This document shows positions 25,133 to 34,215 of a stretch of 64,000 bases of DNA, piece by piece. The stretch comes from Victivallaceae bacterium (GTDB taxonomy: Bacteria; Verrucomicrobiota; Lentisphaeria; Victivallales; Victivallaceae): positions 1 through 64,000 of the forward strand of contig JAKSOF010000001.1 of NCBI GenBank assembly GCA_024405735.1, written 5' to 3'. Position 1 is the stretch's first letter. Each line of letters begins with the position of its first letter. A program made the translations under genes and the position numbers. The notes below the pieces were generated by a model. It was not told the DNA's origin. It was given only the letters and a program-made list of their open reading frames with translations, and searched no databases.

Positions 25133-26269
25133 TTAAGGTTCGCAGAGGTAACTTTCGCCCGCGGAAAACTTTTTCGCCACCCGGAAAGGGACCCAAGTCG
25201 GTTTGCCGTCGCTTTCGCTTTGCCATGAATTGCTGACGGCGATCTCGTCGGTGAGCAGATTGTAACCGACGATGAGACAGGCGTGACCGCAATCTTCTTT
25301 GGGCAGAGAGTTCCGCTTGCTTTTGGTGATCTTGTTGCGGCGCCATGATTTCGGGTCGCCGCCGCGCAACTGCGTGTTGCGGGAGCGGATGTCTTCGTAT
25401 CGCGGGTCGGCGAAAAGGATCCAGACAAGCGGCGTTCCGTTGTCGATCGCCTTCCGGATCGCCGGAAACGCGATGTCGCCCTGATTGCGGATGTTGATGC
25501 CGACACTGCGGAAAATCGGGGAGATCTTTTTGTAAGAGTCTTTGAGTTGCGTTCCGTCCTCCCGGTCGCTGTTGAAAAGCGCCGCCAACTGGTGCATCCC
25601 GACGGAATCGATTTCGTAATAGCGCAATATCCGCGCGTAAGTCGCCGGAACGCAGTAACCTTTGCCGCCCTGATCGATTTGCGGGATGACGAGAAAGACG
25701 TCGCCGAAAGAATTTCTCCGGATCCGTCCCGGCAGATCAAGCTGCCGGATCTTTTTGCGGACATCGCCGGAACTTTGCATCTGCGGTGTTTTCCCCGGGG
25801 GATAGATATGCAATATGACGTAATCTCCGGCATCGGCTTCAAGCGCGAAAACAGCGTCGGGCGTTTCCCAGATTTCCGCCTTGTTCTTGAAACGGGCAAG
25901 TCCGAATTTGCCCTTTTCCGGTTTGCCCGCCAGCCGGGTGAGATCGTCGTGCAAGTGCTTTTTCGCCTGTGCGATCGCGCGGCGGGCGTGGTCGGCGACG
26001 TCGCCTTTGTTGCTGAAAACGATCTCGACCGAAGTGATTTTGTCCTGATCGAGATGATACTTCAATTCCTGCGCCATGACGCCGCAGAAAAATGTGTTGC
26101 GCAAATATGCCGATTTTAATTTATCGTCGCCCGGCAGTCGGAGTCGGGCATCGTATTGCCACGCGTCGTTGAGGAGCGGATAGCCGATCCAGCGGTTCCA
26201 CTTCTCCACCGCCGCATGGGATGTTTGCGCCCAAAAAAGAAAAGCGAAAAGCAGACAGATTTTTTTCAT
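25133..26269 (-). CDS. Exported C39-like cysteine peptidase family protein (larger paralogue)
   Basis: A 378-residue protein with a signal peptide (MKKICLLFAFLFWAQTSHA, cut after Ala). The N-terminal 170 residues have no clear family; the C-terminal half carries the C39-like motif GKGYCVPATYARILRYY (Cys near 207), then GHACLIVGYN with the His and SNSWQSE with the Asn/Asp position. The motif order equals that of the protein at 2823-3566. The extra N-terminal domain sets it apart and may recognise a substrate. A periplasmic or secreted peptidase or transpeptidase is likely; the substrate is unknown. The start is fixed by the signal sequence, though no good ribosome-binding site precedes it. Confidence 0.75.
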   Translation of the reverse strand: MKKICLLFAFLFWAQTSHAAVEKWNRWIGYPLLNDAWQYDARLRLPGDDKLKSAYLRNTFFCGVMAQELKYHLDQDKITSVEIVFSNKGDVADHARRAIAQAKKHLHDDLTRLAGKPEKGKFGLARFKNKAEIWETPDAVFALEADAGDYVILHIYPPGKTPQMQSSGDVRKKIRQLDLPGRIRRNSFGDVFLVIPQIDQGGKGYCVPATYARILRYYEIDSVGMHQLAALFNSDREDGTQLKDSYKKISPIFRSVGINIRNQGDIAFPAIRKAIDNGTPLVWILFADPRYEDIRSRNTQLRGGDPKSWRRNKITKSKRNSLPKEDCGHACLIVGYNLLTDEIAVSNSWQSESDGKPTWVPFRVAKKFSAGESYLCEP

Positions 26270-26277
26270 GATGAAGT

Positions 26278-26305
26278 AATATAATCCGCATTCCGGAATA
26301 ATCAA
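26278..26305 (-). promoter_or_regulatory. Promoter of the larger C39-like gene
   Basis: Minus strand: -35 TTGATT (26305-26300), 16 bases, -10 TATATT (26283-26278), only nine bases before the ATG, which implies a very short leader. Confidence 0.5.
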
Positions 26306-26320
26306 GCTCCGGCATGGTTT

Positions 26321-26348
26321 TTGACATTTATGAAAGCGGTGCTATAGT
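26321..26348 (+). promoter_or_regulatory. Promoter of the NAGPA-domain gene
   Basis: -35 TTGACA (26321-26326), 16 bases, -10 TATAGT (26343-26348). Among the best matches to the consensus in the window. Confidence 0.75.
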
Positions 26349-26386
26349 AAAACAACACAGTATCATTTAAATCAAGGAACGGAGAA

Positions 26387-27262
26387 ATGAATAAAAAAGC
26401 GTTGTTTTGCCTTTTTGTTTTTTGTTTTGCCGTATTGCTTTTTGCGAAACCGCTTGACTGGTTGCGTGCCAAGGAAGTTCAGTCGGGGGTGAAACTCATC
26501 ACGATCGACCGCGAAAAGCCGCGGTTGCAGAAAATCAATGTGATGCGCATCGACCTCGGCAACCGCAAACTCCGTTTCGCCGCGACGGGACGCAATGTGG
26601 ATTACGGCAAACCGATGCCGGATTATCCGCAAGTGACGATCCAGACCAAGCGGATAACAACGGCGGAATTTGTCGATTCGCTACAGCAGAAGAAACTCAA
26701 CGTGATCGTCGCCGCCAATGCCGCGCCGTGGAAGCCGTGGACGAAACCTTATACCCACAAGTACGGTTTTTTAAGCGGATTGAATATCGGTCACGGGCAA
26801 GTCGTTTCCGACGACCACAGACACGGCGCCGTCTTTTTGGTGCACAACAACGGCAAGGCGGAAATATGGACGAAGCCGGTGCCGGAAAAACTTTATCCCA
26901 AGTTGCAGATCGCCGTTTCCGGCTTTTCTCCGATCTTGCTCGACGGCAAAATCGCCACCGATGACAAAACGCATTGCGATCCCCGTATGGCGTACGGTTT
27001 GTCCAAAAACAGGCGGAATCTTTTTCTGATCACGGTCGACGGCAGACAACCCGGCTGGAGCGAGGGGGCGACGCTGACCGAACTCGCGCAGCTGATGATC
27101 GACGCGGGAGCGAGCGACGCGCTCAATATGGATGGCGGCGGTTCCACGACGCTCCTCTACGTCGACCGGGGAAGGAAAAACTGCGTGATGGTCAACCGTC
27201 ATACGACAGGCGGTTACGCCCGTCCGGTCGCGAGCAATATCGCGATCTATTTGGAAAAATAA
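26387..27262 (+). CDS. Exported phosphodiester glycosidase (NAGPA-domain) family protein
   Basis: A 291-residue protein with a signal peptide (MNKKALFCLFVFCFAVLLFA). The rest is a single NAGPA/DUF2233 domain: IVAANAAPW early, RMAYGLSKNRRNLFLITVDGR, then GATLTELAQLMIDAGASDAL and the hallmark NMDGGGSTTL. The family includes the human uncovering enzyme and bacterial wall- or exopolysaccharide-acting proteins. The action here is likely periplasmic on a sugar phosphodiester or peptidoglycan-linked sugar; the exact bond is unknown. Single gene, convergent with dus six bases away. Confidence 0.85.
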   Translation: MNKKALFCLFVFCFAVLLFAKPLDWLRAKEVQSGVKLITIDREKPRLQKINVMRIDLGNRKLRFAATGRNVDYGKPMPDYPQVTIQTKRITTAEFVDSLQQKKLNVIVAANAAPWKPWTKPYTHKYGFLSGLNIGHGQVVSDDHRHGAVFLVHNNGKAEIWTKPVPEKLYPKLQIAVSGFSPILLDGKIATDDKTHCDPRMAYGLSKNRRNLFLITVDGRQPGWSEGATLTELAQLMIDAGASDALNMDGGGSTTLLYVDRGRKNCVMVNRHTTGGYARPVASNIAIYLEK

Positions 27263-27268
27263 GGCGGT

Positions 27269-28138
27269 CTACTTTTCGCAAAGTGCGCGAAACTGCGGGC
27301 TTGCCGCTCCCCAGAGCATCCGCGCGATCTCAAGTTTTGCGCCGCGCGGCGGATTTTTGGCGCAAAAAACGCGGAAAAATTCCTCTCTTCCCGTTTCGGC
27401 GTCGGGCGCATCCTTTTTTTCACAACGGCGCAGAAGATAGGGGTCGCGCATCCAGTTGCGGGCGATCATCAATCCTGCGGCGCGGCATTCGCCGAGGAGG
27501 GCAAAGGATACCGCCGAGTCGTCGAGATCGCCGTTGAGGACAAGGGGGATGTTTCCCGCCATTTCCGCAGCGGCGAGAAACCGCTCCCGGCGGTTGGCGA
27601 TTTCGTTATAGGCTTCCGCGACCGTCCGGCAGTGATAGAAAAAACGATCGACCGCGCCCGAAGCGGCAACTCCCGGCAAAAAATCCCCGATCTCGCGCCA
27701 GTCGGTACTGCCCGAACGGAATTTAAGCGAAAATTCCCGGTTCCCGACGGCTTCTTTGACGGCGCGGCAGATTTCGGTGATCTGCGACGGCTGTTTCAGC
27801 ATCGCGCCGCCGGAATGGTGGCGGACGACGCGCTTGCTCGGACATCCGCAGTTGAGATTGATGCCGCTTGCACCGAGTGAGATCCCTCTTTTTGCCGTTT
27901 CGGCGAGAAGCGCGGGGTCGTCCCCCATCAGTTGAAGCACGACCGGCTTGCCCGAAGCGAGAAAACTTTTCAAAAAGCGCGCGACCGTTTTCTGCGGCGG
28001 CGCGATTTCAGAAACCCGCAGAAAAGGCGTCATCCAGCGCGAAACAAGATCCAGTTCGTTGACTGTGCCGACGAACTCCTCGTGCGCGACGCCTTCCATC
28101 GGGCCGGGCCAGAATTGATAATCGCTTTTTTTTGTCAT
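27269..28138 (-). CDS. tRNA-dihydrouridine synthase family protein
   Basis: A 289-residue FMN-dependent TIM-barrel enzyme reducing uridine in tRNA. The N-terminal PGPMEGV, LQLMGDDP, and the active-site NLNCGCPSKRVVRHHSGGAML with C99 are characteristic, followed by FSLKFRSG and HCRTVAEAY in place of the common HGRT. The short length and HCRT variant make subfamily (DusB versus DusC-like) uncertain. The ATG at 28138 is preferred; an upstream start would add 37 residues with no homology. Confidence 0.87.
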   Translation of the reverse strand: MTKKSDYQFWPGPMEGVAHEEFVGTVNELDLVSRWMTPFLRVSEIAPPQKTVARFLKSFLASGKPVVLQLMGDDPALLAETAKRGISLGASGINLNCGCPSKRVVRHHSGGAMLKQPSQITEICRAVKEAVGNREFSLKFRSGSTDWREIGDFLPGVAASGAVDRFFYHCRTVAEAYNEIANRRERFLAAAEMAGNIPLVLNGDLDDSAVSFALLGECRAAGLMIARNWMRDPYLLRRCEKKDAPDAETGREEFFRVFCAKNPPRGAKLEIARMLWGAASPQFRALCEK

Positions 28139-28176
28139 ATTTATAAAATATATGGGGAAAGCCTTTTTTTCCACCC

Positions 28177-28205
28177 TTGATAAATCAAAAGGGAAGGGGT
28201 ATTTT
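28177..28205 (+). promoter_or_regulatory. Promoter of pfp-gatC-gatA
   Basis: -35 TTGATA (28177-28182), 17 bases, -10 TATTTT (28200-28205). Confidence 0.6.
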
Positions 28206-28263
28206 AAAAGAACGGCAAAATTTTTCGTCAGAAAAAGACAATTCAACATAGGAGAAACGTTTT

Positions 28264-29913
28264 ATGAGTCCGATTTCCGCATTGCAGAAGGCGCGTGCCG
28301 CTTACGCGCCGAAACTTCCCGCGGCACTGAAAAACGGCGCCGCCGTCATCGTCACCGAGGGCGCCGCGACGCGATCGGTCGCCGATTGCGAAAAAATTTC
28401 CGCGCTCTTTCCGGAAACCTACGGCAGCCCCGTCCTCACCTTCGCCGCGGGCAACGGCGGAAAACTTCCGGCGATCAACGTCGGCGTGATCCTTTCCGGC
28501 GGACAGGCGCCCGGCGGGCACAACGTGATCGCCGGACTTTTCGACGGTATCAAGAGCCTCAACGCCGACAGCCGTCTTTTCGGCTTCCTCAAAGGGCCCG
28601 ACGGTCTGGTCAAGGATGAAGTGATGGAGCTTGAGAGCGATTTTATCGATGCCTACCGCAACACCGGCGGCTTCGATATGATCGGCTCCGGACGCACAAA
28701 ACTGGAAACCGAGGAGCAATTCCAACTCGCCGAAAAGCATTGCAAGGCGCGCAACATTTCCGCGCTGGTCATCATCGGCGGCGACGATTCCAACACCAAT
28801 GCCTGCGTGCTCGCCGAATACTTCAAGGCGCATCATTCCGGAATTCAGGTGATCGGCTGTCCCAAAACGATCGACGGCGACCTCAAAAACGAATGGATCG
28901 AGGCAAGTTTCGGTTTCGACACCGCCTGCCGCGTTTACAGCGAACTTATCGGCAACTTGTGCCGCGATGCCAATTCGGCGAAAAAATACTGGCACTTCGT
29001 CAAACTGATGGGCCGCAGTGCGAGCCACATCGCGCTGGAGTGCGCGCTTCAGACGCATCCCAACGCCGCGATCGTTTCCGAGGAAGTCGCCGCCAAAAAG
29101 CAGACGCTTGAGGAAATCGTCGATAATCTCGCGTCGATCGTCGCCAACCGCGGCAACGCGGGGCTGAATTTCGGCATCATCCTCGTGCCCGAGGGTCTGG
29201 TCGAATTCATTCCCAATATCAAAACTTTGATCGCCGAACTCAACGACATCCTCGCCGCCAACGCCGCAAGCGTCGAATCTCTGGATGCGCTCGGCAAGGC
29301 GAATTTCGCCGCCGGCAAGTTGAGCGAAGCGAGTGCCAAAACGTTCAACGCGCTCCCCGAAGGCATCCGCAAACAGCTTTGCAACGACCGCGATCCCCAC
29401 GGCAATGTCCAGGTTTCGCTCATCGAAACGGAAAAGATGCTCGCCGAAATGGTCGGCAACCGCCTCAAGGAAATGAAAGCCGCCGGCTCCTACAAGGGCA
29501 AATTCGCCACGCAGACGCACTTTTTCGGTTACGAGGGCCGTTGCGCCGCGCCGTCGAACTACGACGCCGACTACTGCTACAGCCTCGGTTTCAACGCCGC
29601 CGCATTGATCGGCGCGGGACGCACCGGCTATATGTCGAGCGTCCGCAACACGACGAAAAACGCTTCCGAATGGATTTCGGGCGGTATCCCGATCACGATG
29701 ATGATGAATATCGAGCACCGTCACGGCGTCGACAAGCCGGTGATCCGCAAGGCGCTGGTCGAGTTGGACGGTGCGCCTTTCCGGTTCTTCGCCTCGGTTC
29801 GTGAAGAATGGGCGATCAAGACGGATTACGTCTATCCCGGTCCGATCCAGTACTTCGGTCCCTCCGAAGTCTGCGACCAGATCACCAAGACCCTTGAACT
29901 TGAAAAGAAATAA
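28264..29913 (+). CDS. pfp: Diphosphate-fructose-6-phosphate 1-phosphotransferase
   Basis: A 549-residue PPi-dependent phosphofructokinase of the long form. The phosphoryl-donor site GGQAPGGHN (about 79) and GGDDSNTNA (about 172), where the second Asp replaces the Gly of ATP enzymes, define pyrophosphate use; the catalytic PKTIDGDLKN (about 200) has the Lys typical of PPi-PFK. It gives reversible, energy-saving glycolysis, common in anaerobes and PVC bacteria. It is followed by gatC after two bases. Confidence 0.94.
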   Translation: MSPISALQKARAAYAPKLPAALKNGAAVIVTEGAATRSVADCEKISALFPETYGSPVLTFAAGNGGKLPAINVGVILSGGQAPGGHNVIAGLFDGIKSLNADSRLFGFLKGPDGLVKDEVMELESDFIDAYRNTGGFDMIGSGRTKLETEEQFQLAEKHCKARNISALVIIGGDDSNTNACVLAEYFKAHHSGIQVIGCPKTIDGDLKNEWIEASFGFDTACRVYSELIGNLCRDANSAKKYWHFVKLMGRSASHIALECALQTHPNAAIVSEEVAAKKQTLEEIVDNLASIVANRGNAGLNFGIILVPEGLVEFIPNIKTLIAELNDILAANAASVESLDALGKANFAAGKLSEASAKTFNALPEGIRKQLCNDRDPHGNVQVSLIETEKMLAEMVGNRLKEMKAAGSYKGKFATQTHFFGYEGRCAAPSNYDADYCYSLGFNAAALIGAGRTGYMSSVRNTTKNASEWISGGIPITMMMNIEHRHGVDKPVIRKALVELDGAPFRFFASVREEWAIKTDYVYPGPIQYFGPSEVCDQITKTLELEKK

Positions 29914-29915
29914 CT

Positions 29916-30221
29916 ATGGCGGACTCCAAGATCGACATCGCCTATGTGGCGCAGCTGGCGCGGCTCGAACTCGATCCCGCGCAAGCTGAAAAACTGCAGG
30001 GAGAGCTGGGCAATATCGTCCGGTATATCGATAAACTCGCCGAGCTCGACGTCACCGGCGTCGAGCCGACGGCGCACGCGATTTCGCGGCGCAACGTCTG
30101 GCGCGAAGATGAGGTGCGCGACTCTTTCCCCCGGGAAACGATGCTCGCCAACGCCCCCGATCTAGTCGATGAGACATTGATCAAAGTGCCGCAGGTCCTG
30201 CCGGGGGAGGGGAGCAATTAA
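29916..30221 (+). CDS. gatC: Asp/Glu-tRNA amidotransferase subunit C
   Basis: A 101-residue GatC. Start helix VAQLARLELDPAQAEKLQGE, then YIDKLAELDVTGVEPTAHA and the conserved LREDEV-like WREDEVRDSF, ending with IKVPQVL. It stabilises GatA in the GatCAB complex that makes Gln-tRNA and/or Asn-tRNA by transamidation. Directly followed by gatA; gatB is not in this window. Confidence 0.94.
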   Translation: MADSKIDIAYVAQLARLELDPAQAEKLQGELGNIVRYIDKLAELDVTGVEPTAHAISRRNVWREDEVRDSFPRETMLANAPDLVDETLIKVPQVLPGEGSN

Positions 30222-30222
30222 A

Positions 30223-31707
30223 ATGAGCGGAATCGATTTTGCAAAACTTTCCGTCGCAAGTTGCGCCGATGCGCTGGCGAAAAAAGAGTATTCCTCGGAG
30301 GAACTCGTCAAGGCGATCGCGGCAAATATCCGCCGCAACGATGACAAGATCCATGCGTTTTTGAATTTCGACGAAGAAGCCGCGTTGCGCGCCGCCAAAG
30401 AATCCGACGCGCGCCGCGCTTCCGGCAAGGCTTTGAGCGCGTTTGACGGCATCCCCGTCGGCATGAAAGACAATATCGCCGTCACCGGGGAAACGCTTTC
30501 CTGCGCGAGCAAAATTCTCGCCCCCGTCAAGTCGCCATACGATGCGACGGCGGTCGCGAAACTGAAAAATCAGGGTTTCATCCCGTTCGGCCGTCTCAAT
30601 ATGGACGAATTCGCGATGGGGTCAAGCTGTGAAAACAGCGCCTTTTTCCCGACGGCGAATCCCCTTGACACCAGCCGCGTGCCCGGCGGTTCCTCCGGCG
30701 GCAGCGCGGCGGCGGTCGCGGCGAAATTTCTGCCGTCGGCGCTCGGTTCCGACACCGGCGGCTCCATCCGTCAGCCGGCAAGTTTCTGCGGCACGGTCGG
30801 CTTGAAGCCGACTTACGGAAGAGTTTCCCGTTACGGACTGGTCGCGTTCGCTTCCAGTCTGGATCAGATCGGACCTCTGTCGCCCTGCGTCGAGGACGCG
30901 GCGATCATTCTCGACGCGGTTTCGGGGCACGACCCGATGGATGCGACGAGCCTTGATCTCGCCGGGACTCACGCGCTCGCGGCAGTCCGGGAAAAGCGCG
31001 ACACGCAACTCAAGGGAATGAAAATCGGTCTTCCCAAAGAATACTACGCTTCGTCCGGTTTGGATTCCGGCGTCGCCAAGGTTTTCGGAGAGGCGATCGA
31101 AAACCTGAAAAAACTCGGCGCCGAGATCGTCGAAGTGAGTTTGCCGCACACCGAATACGCGGTCGCGGTCTACTACATCGTCGCCACCGCCGAGGCGAGC
31201 GCGAATCTGGCGCGTTTCGACGGCATCCGCTACGGCGACCGCAAGGCGGGGCGCGATCTGGTCGACACCTACTTCAAGAGCCGCGGCGCGGGCTTCGGCG
31301 CGGAAGTGAAACGCAGGATATTGCTCGGCACCTACGTCTTGTCGAGCGGCTATTACGATGCTTATTATCTGCGCGCGCAAAAAGTCCGCACGCTGATCAA
31401 ACGCGACTTCGAGGAGGCTTTCAAGTCGTGCGACTTGTTGCTGACTCCGGTCGCGCCGAATCTGCCTTTCCACTTCGGAGAAAAAAGCGATCCGTTGCAG
31501 ATGTACTTGTCGGATATTTTCACGATCGCCCTCAACCTCGCCGGGAATTGCGGTATCAGCATCCCCGGCGGCGTGGATGCTGAAAGCGGACTTCCGGTCG
31601 GGATCCAGTTGATCGCTCCCAGCCTTGCCGAAGAAAAACTTCTCGGCGCGGCGGCGGTCTATGAAAAACAGGCTTTTGCCTTTACCGGAAAACCTTTCGG
31701 GTGCTGA
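30223..31707 (+). CDS. gatA: Asp/Glu-tRNA amidotransferase subunit A
   Basis: A 494-residue amidase-signature glutaminase that supplies ammonia to GatB. The catalytic triad Lys is in GMKDNIAV (about 83), with the cis-Ser and Ser in GGSSGGSAAA (about 156-165) and SDTGGSIRQPA. The remaining fold segments (GRLNMDEFAMGSS, FDGIRYG, RILLGTYVLS, GLPVGIQLIAP) are normal. It begins one base after the gatC stop. ruvC starts one base after its end. Confidence 0.95.
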   Translation: MSGIDFAKLSVASCADALAKKEYSSEELVKAIAANIRRNDDKIHAFLNFDEEAALRAAKESDARRASGKALSAFDGIPVGMKDNIAVTGETLSCASKILAPVKSPYDATAVAKLKNQGFIPFGRLNMDEFAMGSSCENSAFFPTANPLDTSRVPGGSSGGSAAAVAAKFLPSALGSDTGGSIRQPASFCGTVGLKPTYGRVSRYGLVAFASSLDQIGPLSPCVEDAAIILDAVSGHDPMDATSLDLAGTHALAAVREKRDTQLKGMKIGLPKEYYASSGLDSGVAKVFGEAIENLKKLGAEIVEVSLPHTEYAVAVYYIVATAEASANLARFDGIRYGDRKAGRDLVDTYFKSRGAGFGAEVKRRILLGTYVLSSGYYDAYYLRAQKVRTLIKRDFEEAFKSCDLLLTPVAPNLPFHFGEKSDPLQMYLSDIFTIALNLAGNCGISIPGGVDAESGLPVGIQLIAPSLAEEKLLGAAAVYEKQAFAFTGKPFGC

Positions 31708-31708
31708 C

Positions 31709-32212
31709 GTGATCGTACTCGGCATCGACCCGGCGATCCGGACGACCGGTTACGGCGTGATCCGCGTCGAGGGGACGCATATCGAGATCCTCGACTGCGG
31801 CACGATCGTCAACAGTCAGAAATTACCGCACTCCGAATGCGTGCGCCGCATTTACGGCGGCATTGCGGAATTGATCGCGGCTTATCGTCCCGATGCCGCC
31901 GCCGTCGAAAGTCCTTTTGTCGGACGCAATGCGTCGACGGCGATCATCCTCGGTATGGCGCGCGGCGCGTTGCTGACGGCGTTGAGCAATGCCGGAGTCG
32001 CCGCTTTCAGCTACACCCCGTCCGCCGGGAAACAGGCGGCGACGGGACGCGGTTCGGCGACCAAGGAGCAGGTGGCGGTGATGCTTGCTTCCGAACTCGG
32101 TATTTCGATCGAGCAGATCCCGCTTGATTCGACCGATGCGCTCGCGCTTGCCATCTGTCACGCCCAGCGCGCACTGCATCCCGAATACGGCAAATTGGGA
32201 AATCCGCTGTAA
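31709..32212 (+). CDS. ruvC: Holliday junction resolvase RuvC
   Basis: A 167-residue endonuclease of the RNase H fold. Acidic residues are in the usual places: D7 in MIVLGIDPAIRTTGYG, the Glu of AAVESPFVGRN, and the DSTDALALAICH pair at the end. The GTG at 31709 gives the canonical start right after gatA; an ATG at 31661 would overlap gatA by 47 bases. The stop overlaps the next ATG by one base. ruvA/ruvB are not in the window. Confidence 0.92.
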   Translation: MIVLGIDPAIRTTGYGVIRVEGTHIEILDCGTIVNSQKLPHSECVRRIYGGIAELIAAYRPDAAAVESPFVGRNASTAIILGMARGALLTALSNAGVAAFSYTPSAGKQAATGRGSATKEQVAVMLASELGISIEQIPLDSTDALALAICHAQRALHPEYGKLGNPL

Positions 32213-32820
32213 TGGCGGCAAATTGCCATACTCACCAGAGTAGGGGTGGCAGGGAACTTGTTTCCGCGACTGCCCTCGTCGCTCCCTTGACATCGCTTGA
32301 ATTTCATCCGTGGTGTGTGTCGGAAACTTTCACGCAGTTGCCCCGGCTTTTTCTGGAAAATGCTCCCCGCGCCGCCGCGCTCGGCGAATGCGGCATCGAC
32401 CATTTGCGCGGCGCGCCGTTTGCCGTACAAATGCGCGCTTTGGAAGCCGTCGCCGAATTGGCGGAAACGTTAAAAAAACCGCTTGTCATTCACAGCGTCC
32501 GCGGCGACAATGAAGTTTTTGCCGTGCTGAAAAATTTTTCCGGCAACGTCCTCTTTCACGGATTCTGTCACGCGGTGCGCCGCTTGGACGCGCTGTTGGA
32601 AAAAGGTTATTTCGTTTCGCTTGCCCCTTACGCATGGCGCAAAAAAGAACTTGCCAATAGATTGAAAAACGATGATTTCAATCGCATCGGCTTTGAAACG
32701 GACGACACGGATTTACCGATCGATGCCGTCGTCGCCGACGCGGCGCGCGAACTTGAGTTGCCCGACCTTGATGCGCTGAGCGACGCCGTGCTGACGGCTT
32801 TTCTTGAAAACCCGCGTTGA
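32212..32820 (+). CDS. Compact TatD-family metal-dependent hydrolase
   Basis: A 202-residue protein, about 60 residues shorter than usual TatD nucleases. Metal residues of the family are visible: CHTHQ (H6, H8), GECGID with the Glu, VIHSVRGD with a His, LFHGFCH with a His and the terminal FETDDTDLP with the Asp. The deletions fall in the first half after the HTH. It probably acts as a 3'-5' exonuclease or D-aminoacyl hydrolase like other TatD proteins; activity of the shortened form is unproven. Its ATG shares a base with the ruvC stop (TAATG). Confidence 0.8.
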   Translation: MAANCHTHQSRGGRELVSATALVAPLTSLEFHPWCVSETFTQLPRLFLENAPRAAALGECGIDHLRGAPFAVQMRALEAVAELAETLKKPLVIHSVRGDNEVFAVLKNFSGNVLFHGFCHAVRRLDALLEKGYFVSLAPYAWRKKELANRLKNDDFNRIGFETDDTDLPIDAVVADAARELELPDLDALSDAVLTAFLENPR

Positions 32821-32849
32821 TATTGATTTGCAAATCCGCTGTTTTTTTC

Positions 32850-32878
32850 TTGCGGAAACCAAAATACTGCGCTATATT
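32850..32878 (+). promoter_or_regulatory. argG promoter
   Basis: -35 TTGCGG (32850-32855), 17 bases, -10 TATATT (32873-32878). Confidence 0.65.
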
Positions 32879-32931
32879 AAAGGTATTACAACCAACCTTT
32901 GCGCAAATTGCGCGGAAATGGAGTTTTGATT

Positions 32932-34134
32932 ATGAAAATCGTCGTCGCCTATTCCGGCGGACTTGACACCTCCGTGATCGTCAAGTGGGTCAAAGAAACG
33001 TACAAAGCCGAAGTCATCTGCTACTGCGCCGACGTGGGGCAGCAGGAGGAACTCGACGGGCTTGAAGCCAAGGCGATCGCCACCGGTGCGAGCAAATGCA
33101 TCATCGACGACCTCAACGAAGAATTCGCCCGCGATTTCATTTTCCCGATGCTCCAGGGCGAAGCGATCTACGAAAACAATTATCTGCTCGGCACTTCCAT
33201 CGCGCGTCCCCTCATCGCGAAGCGGCTGGTCGAAGTCGCCAAAGCCGAAGGCGCCGATGCGATCTGTCACGGCGCGACCGGCAAAGGCAACGATCAGGTG
33301 CGCTTTGAGTTGAATGCCAACGCGATCGATCCCTCGATCAAGGTCATCGCCGCGTGGCGCGATCCCAACTGGCATTTCACCGGCCGTCTCGATATGATCG
33401 AGTACGCCAAAAAGAACAACATCCCCGTCAGCGTTTCGGCGAAAAAGCCCTACAGCATGGACCGCAATCTGCTGCACATCAGTTTCGAGGGCGGCATCCT
33501 CGAAGACCCGTGGAATGAATTCCCCGAGGACATCGCCGTGATGACCAAGCCGCTTTCGCAGGCCGCCGACGAGCCGGAAGACGTCGTCATCACCTTTGAA
33601 AAGGGCATCCCCGTCAAGATCAACGGCAAGGAATACAGCCCCGCGAACATTATGCGCACCCTCAACGAAATGGGCAGCCGTCACGCCGTCGGCCGCATCG
33701 ACATCGTTGAAAACCGTTTCGTCGGGATGAAAAGCCGCGGCGTCTACGAGACTCCCGCCGGGACGATTTTGCAGGCGGCGCACCGCGGTCTGGAGGAGAT
33801 CACCCTCGACCGCGAAGTGATGCACTTGCGCGACAGTCTGATCCCGCGTTATGCGGATATGATCTACAACGGTTTCTGGTATGCGCCGGAGCGCGAGATG
33901 CTTCAGGTGATGATTACCGAAAGCCAGAAATTCGTCACCGGCGACGTCCGCGTCAAACTTTACAAGGGCGCCTGCCACGTTACCGGACGCCGGAGCATTT
34001 ACAGTCTTTACGACGATGCGATCGCGAGTTTCGAGGGTGTCGACGCTTACGACCACAAAGATGCCGCGGGCTTCATCAAACTGAATGCCCTGCGCCTCAA
34101 AGTGCTCGCCCGCAGCAAGCAGAAGCGTTATTGA
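32932..34134 (+). CDS. argG: Argininosuccinate synthase
   Basis: A 400-residue N-type ATP-pyrophosphatase joining citrulline and aspartate. The P-loop [12 protein letters not shown] is at 6-17; [33 protein letters not shown] and [17 protein letters not shown] follow as in the family. The ATG at 32932 has GGAG upstream and gives the canonical [10 protein letters not shown] start. Monocistronic with its own terminator; argJ is at 48707. Confidence 0.96.
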   Translation: MKIVVAYSGGLDTSVIVKWVKETYKAEVICYCADVGQQEELDGLEAKAIATGASKCIIDDLNEEFARDFIFPMLQGEAIYENNYLLGTSIARPLIAKRLVEVAKAEGADAICHGATGKGNDQVRFELNANAIDPSIKVIAAWRDPNWHFTGRLDMIEYAKKNNIPVSVSAKKPYSMDRNLLHISFEGGILEDPWNEFPEDIAVMTKPLSQAADEPEDVVITFEKGIPVKINGKEYSPANIMRTLNEMGSRHAVGRIDIVENRFVGMKSRGVYETPAGTILQAAHRGLEEITLDREVMHLRDSLIPRYADMIYNGFWYAPEREMLQVMITESQKFVTGDVRVKLYKGACHVTGRRSIYSLYDDAIASFEGVDAYDHKDAAGFIKLNALRLKVLARSKQKRY

Positions 34135-34157
34135 TTTCCGCTTGATTCGGAAAACAG

Positions 34158-34196
34158 AAGGCTTCGTCGGCGGTGCTGTCGGCGAAGCCTTTTTTT
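34158..34196 (+). terminator. Intrinsic terminator after argG
   Basis: Stem AAGGCTTCG (34158-34166) / CGAAGCCTT (34183-34191) with a run of T to 34196. It runs into the ribosome-binding site of the next gene, so the ABC genes may depend on read-through or share control with argG. Confidence 0.8.
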
Positions 34197-34215
34197 GAGG
34201 AAAGGCAAAAAAGTC

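Noticed and set aside
26321-26348. Sigma-54 or unusual promoter types
   Set aside because: No GG-N10-GC sites were seen in the promoters examined; -35/-10 boxes with 16-18 base spacers explain most leaders.
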